A stretch of 64,000 nt of DNA, from assembly GCA_963931865.1 (NCBI GenBank), contig OZ007514.1:2366027-2430026 (forward strand), read 5' to 3'. This document shows, piece after piece, positions 22,977 to 35,400 of this stretch. Source of the stretch: Axinella damicornis. Taxonomy: Eukaryota; Porifera; Demospongiae; Axinellida; Axinellidae. The position numbers and the translations under genes were made by a program. The notes beneath the pieces were generated by a model. The model ran no database searches, was not told the DNA's origin, and worked only from the letters and a program-made list of their open reading frames with translations. How positions within the stretch are numbered: position 1 is the first letter of the stretch; each line of letters begins with the position of its first letter.

Positions 22977-25900
22977 CCCAGGTGGTCCAGTCTTGTGACC
23001 GTATGGTGGCCAGTGGTCTGGGCTACACGGAAGCATGCCGGGTGTTTTCTGGCAGTGTGCGGGAGCTCTCCGTACACTTTAAGGACAATGAAGTGGTGTC
23101 GGTGAGTGTCCTTACTGCATAGCGTGAGTGTGTGAGAGAGGGAGGGGCTTCAAAGTGTGAGGATCTTTAAGCAGTTGTGATCATCTTGGGGTGATTGAGT
23201 CTACAGGCTGTTGATGGTCACATGATTGTCTTCAGGGTGGGTCTTCTTGCAGCTGATGGTCACATGATTGGGTTTTCTGGTAGCTGATGGTCACATGATT
23301 GTCTTCAGGGTGGATCTTCTGGCAGCTGATGGTCACATGATTGTCTTCAGGGTGGTCTTCTGGCAGCTGATGGTCACGTGATTGTCTTCAGGGTGGGTCT
23401 TCTGGCAGCTGATGGTCACGTGATTGTCTTCAGGGTGGGTCTTCTGGCAGCTGATGGTCACGTGATTGTCTTCAGGGTGGGGCTTCTGGCAGCTGATGGT
23501 CACATGATTGTCTTCATGGTGGTCTTCTGGCAGCTGATGGTCACATGATTGTCTTCAGGGTGGTCTTCTGGCAGCTGATGGTCACTCGATTGTCTAGCAG
23601 GGTTGGTCAGCTCATGACATGTGCAGGCACCTGTGCAGCATCCACACTGGAGAATGGAGAGGAATTGTTTGTTGATGGTGAAGCTCCTGGTGGAGGCAGG
23701 ATGTGGTACTGACAGCCGCAGAGCAGAGAACAAAGGCTGTAGAAACAGTGTGTACAGGAAACCACCACCTCTCCTTTTGAAGCATGCTGTATAGTGGTCA
23801 ATAGAAACCAAACCTCTGGTGCCTTGCCTTGAGAATCAAGCTCTTTTGTGACATGCCAACTGTCCCACCCATCCAACCGTTTAGCTAAACCTCCTTTCAC
23901 GCCAATAATCACTCACATACCTGTGTGAATGCAACTACTTTTGTGCGTTTACAAATGGATCCATTTTAAGTGCACTCACTCACACATACCTGCTCACACA
24001 TACCACATACACACATGCACACACACACACATGCAAATACCACACACTCCCATACCCACCCCCATGCCCACTCACACCGACACACATACACACAGGGGTC
24101 TCTGAAGAGGTTCTACGATGCCCTCTCTGAGCTACAGTCGTACTACAGCGTAAGTTTTCATGATACTGGAGTAACTGGACATTGTTCCTTTGGTTAGAAT
24201 ATACGTAAATGTGTGCTACAAGAGCTTAGTGCTACTCACGTGACCCTCAACGAATCAGACGCCTCAGAATCGATCACATGGCGGAGCATTAAATCGCTTA
24301 TTGCACACTTTAGTGTGCATTATCTAGATAATGCACACTTTTCAAAGATCAAAGGCTGTCTCGGGTCGGTGAGTTGCACTAAGTAGTTTAGATACCACTT
24401 TGCTGTGCATTATGGGCTTTAGTGCACTCGGGCAATCTAGTTAACGGTCTCGGGCAGATAATGCACTCGCCTTCGGCTCGTGCATTATCTCGCCCTCGAC
24501 CGTTAACTAGATTGCCCTCGTGCACTAAAACCCGTAATGCACGGCAAAGTGGTATATAAATATTACTTAGTGGTCTGTGAGCTGGAGATCAAGGCACATC
24601 GTGACAGAGAGGGTAGTCTTGCTCCCTGACTCCCGTCACGAAAACGGAGTCTGTTCAGAAGAGTGCGTATAGACGTCATGAAATAAAGAGTGCACTGCAC
24701 AATAATATGCCCGAATCAAATTACTGGACTGAGATTATGTGACTAACAGCTTATTTCGAAACCTGCTGTGTATTCAGCGTATCCAGCACTCTTTGTTTGT
24801 CTGTTCACAGCGTTTCTCCCAAAGCTGATCGATGGGGAAGTCCCAAAAATATGACCACATCAAATGATATTAGGCTAGGAGAGGGGGGTAGCACCCCGGT
24901 ACCCCCCCTTTGGAGCAGACTGTTCTTTTTTTGTGTCTCCACACTGCTGACAGTACTCAAGGCTACCATCACTTTGCATGCCGCCATGTTTAGCACCTCA
25001 TAGTGCCGTCAACAATATTCAAATGTGATAACGTCTGTGCCCATCCCCACCCTGACTTCCCTTATCACTCCCTCCTCGAATGGAGTCTGGAACAGGCTAG
25101 CTTACGATGAAGTCTTTACGTAATATCACGATGATGGCGACTGTCCAGACTATACCAATGGAATGTGATGGAGTTAAAAGCAGCTACTTTGTTTACATGT
25201 CCCTGCATGTGTACGTGTGGGGTGGGGCCGTGTTTACTGATCTTGTGATCCAAGAATCTCCTGGTAGAAGAAAAGCTGTAATATCGTAGTTGCACATTAT
25301 CAGGCGCAGCTCACCTATAGGCACATATTCGCTGTTAGACGCAGGTTCCACTCTTGTCTCAGCTAAGTAGGATTGAAAATGGCCGAGTTTCTGGAAGAAG
25401 ACTTCAGCGCAGGGTGGAAAAAGGCACATGTTTCCTTCCTGTGGAGTTATACAGTGCAGGCACATGCGCCTAATAACGCACGACTACGATATACCTTGCA
25501 GCATGCAGGAAAAGCATACAAGGATTCTGACTCATGCACACACTCAAGCTTGCAATACTTGTGCTGAAACTCATCTTGGGATAGCCTCGTTCCCAGGCTG
25601 TTGTGTGGCCTGGGAACGAGGCTAATCTTGGGGGTGAAGTTGTACACTGTAAGTGGCTTTGACTTCCCCTTGCTGTGCATACATGTGCGATATTTGGGAT
25701 GAACCGTAAGCTAGCCACCTGCAAGCAGCCTGGGAATGAGGCTAGCCACCTGCAAGCAGCCTGGGAATGAGGCTAGCCACCTGCAAGCAGCCTGGGAATG
25801 AGGCTAGCCACCTGCAAGCAGCCTGGGAATGAGGCTAGCCACCTGCAAGCAGCCTGGGAATGAGGCTAGCCACCTGCAAGCAGCCTGGGAATGAGGCTAG

Positions 25901-28900
25901 CCACCTGCAAGCAGCCTGGGAATGTGGCTAGCCACCTGCAAGCAGCCTGGGAATGAGGCTAGCCACCTGCAAGCAGCCTGGGAATGAGGCTAGCCACCTG
26001 CAAGCAGCCTGGGAATGAGGCTAGCCACCTGCAAGCAGCCTGGGAATGAGGCTAGCCACCTGCAAGCAGCCTGGGAATGAGGCTAGCCACCTGCAAGCAG
26101 CCTGGGAATGAGGCTAGCCACCTGCAAGCAGCCTGGGAATGAGGCTAGCCACCTGCAAGCAGCCTGGGAATGAGGCTAGCTGTTAGCATGAGCTGGTGGA
26201 TACGATCAGTGTCCGTTTCATTCCCTGCTATGTGCAGTTGCATTACCAGGAATGCAGTTGCCACTTGAGGGATCTGGTTTCAGCGTAAATTTCCATGGTT
26301 ACGGGCCAAAGAATGTGATTCACTTGGAGACCGTTTGTCACAACATAGTACAAGCCAAAATTTAGAACACCTTTGTCACTTGGGTTGGCGTAGTAACAGC
26401 CTTAGACAGCCCGGCTTGTGTATCTATATATATACTGTGTGCGCCTTTCCTCCCAAATACGTAGGCAATTGACTTACATCAGCTTAAAAGCTGCACTGAA
26501 TATGATCGCAGAAGTTGAAAATACAACTTGCGAAGGCACTTGTACATGTACATATATGTATGTGCTTGGCAATAGTCCCGTTCTGATGTTACACTTCTTT
26601 GAGCCGCCTAGCAAGCATAAATCTCGCCTCTGCTGGCATCACTGCTTGTGTAATCTGTCTGGGCATGCCACTTGAGGGCCAAAAGCCGTAGCTGTCAAAT
26701 GTACACACACAGTATGTGATTGTCTTTGGCTGGTATGACGCTGTTGAGAGACAGGGGCTATAAATACCACTAGCGTAAGCCAGGTTGGCTTATATTGCTG
26801 CTCTGAATGACCAATGCATTAGTGTGTTCTATGCTGTGATTCCCACAGATTTTGTTCGACCAGGCACAAAGGAGTGTGCAGACTTCTCTGCGAGCTTTCC
26901 TCTCTGGGTGAGTTATTGGTCTCGTTCCCTGCTCACCGAGTCTGGTTCTGAGACTACCAGTTGTCTTGGAATGAGACTCAGTGAGCTGCCCTTCTCTCTA
27001 TGCATGCTCTTGACTTACTTGGCCAGTTGTTCATTAATTGTTCTAATCTTCAGTATGCCGTATTTGGGCATAGAGTATCATTCTTAGTGTAACCTCGTTC
27101 CCTAGTCTCGGTCCCAAACCCAACCAACCCCAGCACAGATCGCTTTTATACTGGAAGTGATACACGCACTGGATAAATGGTCTAGGAACAAGACTACTCG
27201 TTCCTCGTAGGGTACGTACGGCCGGCTGACACCTGACATTATAACACCAAGTGATCGGTGAAGCTTGCAGTTACTGTATCTCTTAATTACAGCGCATTGA
27301 AGATTAGAACATTTCTGATTGTAAGGTTATTCAAATTAGTTCCTCGTAACCTTCATTGCCAACTTTTCAACTGCAGTAGTCTTCATCACAGCACTGTGCA
27401 TGCATTTCCTCGTCCAAGTCCGTATATACATACATTGTCGAGTACAGTGGACTGTCATGAGGTGGTTTCCTTTCTGATGTTCGGCAGACAATCTAGTCTG
27501 TTTTATACACTGTAGCTTCCGGCCGGGACCGTTCTCTAAAATGAAAGTGGCTTACTCAAGTTTTCAAATCCAGATCTCACTCGCCCACGCTGGATGATAT
27601 AAATTAGAACAACTGTATCACTGTTATTGGTTCAAGGGGCAACAATGAGCTTACCGTGAAACAAAACTGTGCCGCTAATTTTGTATTATCACAGCAATGT
27701 TATGAAAACACTGAAGAAGCTAAAAGCTGTATGAATGTGAAACCGAACTAGGCTTGATTGGCGGGAGGACAACTGGCTGGCTGGGTTGCCAGGTGTGCAG
27801 TACCCGTTCACTACCTACCTATAACACACTCAAAACTACTGCCTCAATCTTGTTACACCAGAGATATGCCCCTGGTATAGTGGTATTCATCACCTACTGT
27901 TGAAATGCTGTTCTGCAGGGAACTGAAGAAAGTGAAAGAGATGAAGAAGTCATTCCACAAGACCAGCGATGATCTCACCACGTGAGTGACACACCTGTCA
28001 TTCCACATGGAAGCTGCTGTACATGTACAGTGTGTATCATCACATGATACTGCACACACAGCTGTGGTTATACTCACTCCCTCCTTCCCTCCCTCCCTCC
28101 TCCTCCCCTCCCTCCCTCCCTCCCTCCCTCCCTCCCTCCCTCCCTCCCTCCCTCCCTCCCTCCCTCCCTCCCTCCCTCCCTCCCTCCCCCCTCCCTCCCT
28201 CCCCTCCCTCCCTCCCCCCCTCCCTCCCTCCCCTCCCTCCCTCCCTCCCTCCCTCCCTCCCTCCCTCCCTCCCTCCCCTCCCTCCCCCCTCCCCCCCTCC
28301 CCCCCCCCCCCCCCCTTCAGAGCTCTGAACAGAAATGCACATGCTGCTAGAAGCAAACCTCAAGAAGCAGAAGAGGTGGGTACATCGATGTAAACAGGAA
28401 ATTTGATGTACATGTAGGAGGGAGGAGGGCAGATGGGAGGGAGGAAGGCAGGCGGGAGGGAGGTGGCAGTCACCCTTGAAGGGAGGGGAAAACTAGCTAC
28501 ACAGTGAAGGTTCCAGTTCCACGGCTCTATCCAGGGAGCTTGGTGGTAGCATTAGAATGGATATGATATCATTGGCATGCTGATCACAGTGGTGCAAATT
28601 AGGCAAAATGTTTGAGCTAGGTACTATGCTATGTATCTTGGGCTAGGAATGAGATACGAAGCTGGGATTTGCACTGTTGTAATCAGCACGATTGGAGCTT
28701 TCAGAAAATGTCCATATTGCTGTAGGTTGAATTTTGACCCAAAATCATGAAAAACCATGGATTATAGCCTTTGGTCGACTGCGATTTTTGTCAAAAATGT
28801 GACTGAGATGAAAAATCCTTTTATGGACATCATGTGAAAGCTCTTTTCGAGCTGATCGCAATGGTGCAAATCCCAGCTTCATATCTCCTTCCTAGCCCAA

Positions 28901-30943
28901 GATACCTAGCATAGTACCTAGCTGGCTACTCCCTATACTGTAGATGTATATCCATTGTCTAAAGAAAGACATGTTGTATCCATGCATTTGAATGAGATAT
29001 GAGGCCTGGTATTATGCCATAGCGATGGTATTTCTGGTGGTGGTGGGGGGGGGGGGGGGGCATCAGCTTACACCAAACGTTGGTAGCTGGCCAGCTATAT
29101 TTTCAAGTATCTACAGTCATGTAGTGGACAACCCTGCCACCATGGCGTTTCCTTCACAGTAACTGTGTGGGAAAGGGACGTCACTAAACGTGGAACGGAC
29201 GGGAAAACGGACTAGAAAACGGACTGAGTTTCCATGCGCTAGACGCTAGAGCATACGAACGAACGACTCTGGTGTATAGGATCAATACAACAATGTTATG
29301 CTGTACTTAAGCACAGTAGGGCAATCAATGTGCTCACTCGGGACGTCCTCAGATTCAGAGCTAGTGATACCCCCCTCCCCCTACGCCGCCCCCCCCCCCC
29401 CCCCCCCCCGCCCCCCCCCCCCACGGCCACCGGTGCATCCATGACTGCAGACCAGGGTACTGGTGATTGTCTGCTGCACTGCAGACCTGCACGTTTAGTT
29501 CTCTGCACAATCAAACATACGGTGTCTCAGCCATAGAAAACTCAGTTCGTTACCGGTCCATTTTCCACTCAGTTTCAGTCACCTCAGCAGGAAAGACCTG
29601 TTGCTATGGATTTTACTATGGTAACAGGATGTGTGAGCACACTGTGGCTTGAGTGAGAGGCTTCCTGCTTGGGGATAATTAGTTCTAGCACCCACTCTTC
29701 TTTCACCACCAAATGTACACTAAGACCCTTTGAGGTTCCATAGTTGGTGTGCACAGCTGGTATTTTGGGGGAAAGCCAAATGAATTAGATCACTGAGTAC
29801 TAGGTGGGGAAGTCGGAACATGACACATGATTGACAAGAACGTACTGTGTTAGTTTGTAGCCTCGCTGCCAGTCCCACACCCAGCTTTTCGTCGCTTGCA
29901 GTATGGTAAAGCGGGAGGGCCTGGTACATTTCCTCGCATGAGCATGACATAATCGACAAAGGTCAAAATTTTCAGAATGAGGACGCTACATTTCACGTGT
30001 ACGTTCAACGCTCAGTGAGTATGAGAGTCGTTCCTCGCTAGCTAGATATGTGTTGTATATTATGATACCTGGTACCTTCGCTCTTCTTGCTGTTCTGAGA
30101 CCCAGTACTCCCACGTTGATTTAGGTCTTTCTACCATCTTTCTACCCTTGATGTCACTCACTCATGTGAGGAAATGTACCAGGCCCTCCCCGCGACGAAA
30201 AGCTGGGCGTGGGACTGGGAACGAGGCTACTGAGGTTGTGTTTATGCCGTACTGTACAACGTGTTTGATTGATGCTCAGTTGTGTTGATCCCCTCCCAGG
30301 CTAGCATGCAGCTGGCCAACGTGCGGACGCAGTTCAGCCACCATGCCATTGACTATTGCTACCAGATCAATATGATCTCCTGCGTCAAGGGCCATGAGAT
30401 AATGGACAACGTGAGATATGAACTGATACATCACCTGCACGTTACATCATGCACACACATGTACACACATGCACGTACATCCACTTGCACACATCTTCTT
30501 CTTATGTTCCTCCTCCCTCTCCACCTCCCTCCTCTCCCTCCCTCCTCTCCTTCCCTCCTCCCCTCTCTCCTCTCCTTCCCTCCTAACCTTCCCTCCTCGT
30601 CCTCCCTCCTCTCCTTCTTTCCCTTCCCTCCTCCCTCTTCCTCTCCCTCCCTCCTACCCCTTCCTCCCTCCTTCCCCTTCCTCCTCTCCCTCCTTCCCCT
30701 CCCCCTTTCCTTCCCTCCCTCTTCCCTCTCCCCCTCCTCCCTCCCTCCTCCCTTCTCTCCCTCCCTCCTCCTCTCCTTCCCTGCTACCACTTCCTACCCT
30801 CTCCTCCTCCCTCCCTCCTCCTCCTCTCCTTCCCTGCTACCACTTCCTACCCTCTCCTCCTCCTCCCTCCCTCCCACCGCCCTACCTCCTACCCTTCTCT
30901 CCTCCCCTCGTGTACACTGCTATGACTATAACCTCTCTCTTCC

Positions 30944-30986
<43 letters not shown>

Positions 30987-32402
30987 GTTGCTGTCATTTA
31001 TGCGTGCACAGTTCACATTCTTCCACCAAGGCTACGATCTCCTGAAAGAGAACGACCCATTCATGAGACAGGTGGCAGCAGAGGTGGACCGATTGAGGAA
31101 GGAGGCGGAGGTCGACATCAGGAGCATGGACGACAGACACAGCCTCGTCACCCCACAGCACCTCCAGGTAGGAATGCTCAGATGTTGGCACTACGTAAAG
31201 TTTTGTTTGAAGTACATGAAGCTATTTTATTTGAAATGGACCGCAAATGGCACACTCGCCAGAGGCAACCTAAGTTACTCACATGTGAAGTGTTGGCATA
31301 GTCGTGACACATGACACTGTACAGGGTTCAGAATCTCTGTATATGGCATCTGCATGTACTGTGCCGATGTACCCTAGTGTACCCCCTGTATTTGAAACCT
31401 TGCAGGGTGCAGAGCATAGTTCACACTGATTCACAGTCACTATCACCATACTGGAGCACATCAGTAGGTGTGGTGTAATGTAAACATTCTATGCCCTTGC
31501 CATATTGGTAGCAAGGTACTTGACTGTGCTAACCAGCTGTGAGTTAGTACCAAGGTGGGACTGCAGCTCTCATGTCAACAATAGCATGCAGCTGCTGTGG
31601 GCTTGGTGCAGGTCCAGTTAGGGAAGACAGCTGGGTTGAGCTGCAGGTGCACACTAGAGTCCAGTTAGGGAAGACAGCTGGGTTGAGCTGCAAGTGCACA
31701 CTAGAGTCCAGTTAGGGAAGGCAGCCGGGTTAAGCTGCAGGTGCACACTAGAGTCCAGTTAGGGAAGGCAGCTGGGTTGAGCTGCAGGTGCACACTAGAG
31801 TCCAGTTAGGGAAGGCAGCTGGGTTGAGCTGCAGGTGCACACTAGAGCCCAGTTAGGGAAGGCAGCTGGGTTGAGCTGCAGGTGCACACTAGAGTCCAGT
31901 TAGGGAAGGCAGCTGGGTTGAACTGCAGGTGCACACTAGAGTCCAGTTAGGGAAGGCAGCTGGGTTGAACTGCAGGTGCACACTAGAGTCCAGGGGTGTG
32001 TGAGGTGGGAGGGAGGTACATGTATAGCTACAAATTACCAGCTGTGTGGGTCTCTTCAGCTGTCACTCATTGTACAAGTCTGCATTGCCTAGCCCTAACC
32101 ACTAGTAAGTGGTGTCTCTAATATGGTGAAGCCCATTCACCATCAAAGTTACTAGGCTATTAGCAAGCTCCATAACTTTGTTCATCAACTTCTTATGTTA
32201 ATAAGCTGCTGATTAATTAGCTACTGCACAAGCTCACAAGGTTAATGTAATGGACTAACACAATTTGTAGGTGGAGTAATGTCCTGAGCCCTTCTTGATG
32301 TTTGTCATCCCTCACTCCTTTGTCCTTCCTTCCCTTCCTCCTTCCCTCCCTTCTTGCTTCCTTCCTTCCCTCCCTCCCTCCCTCCCTCCCTCCCTCCCTC
32401 CC

Positions 32403-32437
<35 letters not shown>

Positions 32438-35400
32438 TCCCCCTCCCTCCCTCCCTCCCTCCCTCCCTCCCTCCCTCCCTCCCTCCCTCCCTCCCTCCCT
32501 CCTCCTTCCCTCCCCCCCATAGGATGGGACACCAGATGAACCCTTGCTACCAATGGACAACCCAGCCATGTTAGTGATTTCAATCCTTCTCTTTTAGCAC
32601 CTCCTGAGCTTCACACAGTTATAGTAGCTCACCTGTTGGCTGTGGCCAGGTAGCCTCTCCAAGCAGCTAACAGCATGATGTAATGTACGGTAGCCTCATT
32701 CCCAGGCCCAAATGGCCTGTGAACGAGGCAAACTGTATGGTGGTACTGAAATGGCGATTATGGATGAGTGTGCCGGAATGATTAGCTATACTTTATGCTT
32801 TCACCCTCTTCCCCTTCCCTGGCCCTACTTAATTCTCCCCCCTCCCTGGCCCTCCTGCCCCTCTCCTACTTCCATAGACCGATTGAGATGAGTGGCTACC
32901 TATTCAAGCGTGGCAGTAACAAGTTTCGGTCATGGAGCCGTAGGTGGTTTGTCCTCAACAGCAGTCAGCTTGTGTACCAGTCGCAATCAGAGAGCAAGGC
33001 AGAGGTATGTACGTGTTGCCTCATTCCCACGTGGCCTGGGAACGAGGCCAATATACATGTATGCAAGTACATGGCCCACTCCTTCCCAACTCTCACGTGT
33101 GGTGTGTAATGGCTTGGGAGCATGTGCAGTTGACTAGCGGGAAGTATGAATTGGCTTCTCACTTTGGCTCATCATGCATCTAAGAGATTTGCTAATGGGT
33201 TAGTTGTTTATGAGCTTCTACCTCTGATGTGAGGTGATGTCACAGTGCTGCATGGTCGTTCTGCATGGTTTGGCTTGTGTCCAGACAGTAGCAGGAACAG
33301 TCGCACACATGCATTAGTGCATTAGCGGTATCCATGTACTACCAGCATAGAAGTGCGTGCAAGTACACGCAACTACCTCAGCACACTTTGGAAACCATTT
33401 TGTGCAAGCCCCACAGAAGGTGATGTTTATGCCAACTGATGTTGGGGTGTGTTCTGTATCAGGTACACATCCAGGATGTTTTTGCAACTCATGCACTGCT
33501 GTTTGTTTAAGGTTTCCTACTTTGTAGTAATTGCCTGAATTAGTGGCTACTAATGATGTGTAACCCCTCCAATTCTTCTTTCTCCCCATCTTCCCCCTCT
33601 CTGTTTCTCCACCTCCCTCCCTCCCCCTCTCCCCCCTCTCTGTTTCTCCACCTCCCTCCCTCCCCCTCTCCCACTCTCCTTCCCTCCCTTCCTCCCTGCT
33701 CCCTCCCCCTCCCTTTCCCACCCCCTCCTCCTTCCCTCTCCCCTCATCCTCTCCCTCTTTCCTTCTCTCCCTCTTTTCTCACCCTCCCTCCCTCCCTCCC
33801 TCCCTCCCTCCCTCCCTCCCTCCCTCTTTTCTCACCCTCCCTCCCTCCCTCCTCCCTCCCTCCTCCCTCCCTCCCTCCCTCCCTCCCTCTCTCCCTCCCC
33901 CCCTCTCTCCCTCTTTACCTCCCTCCCTACCTACCCATTTCACATCTCAGGAATTTGTAATAGTTGCCGATGACCTGAGGATATGTACGGTGAAGTATGC
34001 AGACGATCTTGAACGTCGGTTCTGTTTTGAGGTAGTGACGCCAATACGTTCATGCATGCTGCAGGCAGACTCGGACGCCCTCAGGAAGAAATGGCTGGCT
34101 TATCTTGAGGCTGGCATTGCAAGAGCACTCCGGATCAGCGCCAGCAACAAGGCATGTGGGCATGTGTTGAATAGATCGTGCATGAGGACATCATTGTCCG
34201 CGGCAATGACCTTGATTTAGGACGGTCAACTGTGCCACAGTTCTGACACAACTACCCCAATGGATTTCTGTTAATTCACTACTTATTACGTCATGTGCCT
34301 GTTACGAACCTAATTACAAGGAGCGCTTATGCCCAAAGTGTTGTTGCCATAGCAATAGAAATACCTGCCCAAAATGGTGTCATCACGCACACACATTTAC
34401 ACGCGTTTGTAATCACACCCTCACACACATACAGAAGAAAGAAGACCTGCAGGACTTCCGTAAGCGTACGGCCAGCATGAGCAGTCCTCCTCTCTTGTCG
34501 TCACAGCGTAACTCACCTGCCGTCCTCCGCAAGAGAACTAGCACCACAAACTCAGTCACTTCCAAGTGAGTCCACTGCCTCTCTCCCTCTTGTTCTTCTC
34601 CCTCCTCCCTGTCTCTCTCCCTCCCCCCTCTCCCTCCTACTTCCCTCTCCTTCTTGCCCTTCCCTTTCTCTTCCCCCTCTCTCCCCTCCTTCCCTGTTAA
34701 TCCTTGTCCCCTCTCTCCTTGTCCTTCCCTTCCTCTTCCCTCTCTCTCTCCTTCTTCCCTCCCCCCTCCTCACTCCCTCCCCCCCCTCCCTCTACCTCCC
34801 CTCCCTCCCCCTCCCTCTCCCTTCTCCCTCCCTCTCNNNNNNNNNNNNNNNNNNNNNNNNNNNNNNNNNNNNNNNNNNNNNNNNNNNNNNNNNNNNNNNN
34901 NNNNNNNNNNNNNNNNNNNNNNNNNNNNNNNNNNNNNNNNNNNNNNNNNNNNNNNNNNNNNNNNNNNNNNNNNNNNNNNNNNNNNNNNNNNNNNNNNNNN
35001 NNNNNNNNNNNNNNNNNNNNNNNNNNNNNNNNNNNNGTCCAAAACGGCCTGGGAATGAGGCAAACTGTATGGTGGTGCTGAAATGGTGATTATGGATGAG
35101 TGTGCCGGAATGATTACCTATACTTTACGCTTACCTTTCACCCACTTCCCCTTCCCTGGCCCTACTTAATTCTCCCCCCCTGGCCCTCCTGCCCCCTCCT
35201 TCCAAAGACCAATTGAGATGAGTGGCTACCTGTTCAAGCGTGGCAGTAACAAGTTTCGGTCATGGAGCCGTAGGTGGTTTGTCCTCAACAGCAGTCAGCT
35301 TGTGTACCAGTCGCAATCAGAAAGCAAGGCAGAGGTATGTATGTGTTGCCTTGTTCCCACGTGGCCTGGGAACGAGACAAATATACATGTATGTGTATGT

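Larger units (their letters stand above)
14432..22981 (+). other. ACAP intron 2, 8.5 kb, repeat-rich and gene-free
   Basis: Contains foldback MITEs (14486-14860, 15197-15277, 15673-15753, 16618-16718, 17577-17646, 19636-19695, 21951-22063, 22419-22466), an 18-bp minisatellite (16809-16952), a 530-bp element (18271-18803), G and C homopolymers near 19359-19512, a short duplication of about 36 bp at 19876-19950, and a (CA)n tract (22892-22976) just before the acceptor. No exon with ACAP similarity is left out: the flanking BAR segments join in phase as KLEK then VVQSCDRM. Confidence 0.75.
24150..26848 (+). other. ACAP intron between BAR exons 4 and 5
   Basis: Holds palindromes at 24312-24339 and 24377-24573, a foldback MITE (25582-25624) and the 31-bp array (25710-26180). 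The remaining sequence, including 24600-25560 and 26200-26840, shows nothing I can name. Confidence 0.7.
28376..30299 (+). other. ACAP intron between exons 7 and 8
   Basis: Contains a purine-rich stretch (28410-28490), foldback MITEs at 28614-28922 and 29858-30229, a 16-base G run at 29045-29060 and a C-rich run near 29390-29422. No coding exon. Confidence 0.7.
13049..31167 (+). other. ACAP2: ACAP BAR-domain exons (exons 1-9)
   Basis: Nine exons give about 271 residues that align along the whole ACAP BAR domain: [15 protein letters not shown] at the N terminus, [18 protein letters not shown] in the middle, then [20 protein letters not shown] and [19 protein letters not shown]. These match the human IDYVLQINVLQ and [18 protein letters not shown] regions. 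The second intron is 8.5 kb. The start is fixed by an in-frame stop 22 bp upstream. Confidence 0.9.

Noticed and set aside
25710..26180. Possible CRISPR-like array
   Set aside because: Direct repeats are contiguous with no unique spacers, and the genome is animal. The same applies to 7592-8158, 23208-23598 and 31612-31994.
30282..31314. Two long frames (339 and 281 codons) across the CCTCC tract
   Set aside because: They are low-complexity translation of a pyrimidine tract that happens to run into the real exon 30988-31167.
34654..35081. Frames spanning the N run
   Set aside because: They exist only because N is not read as a stop.
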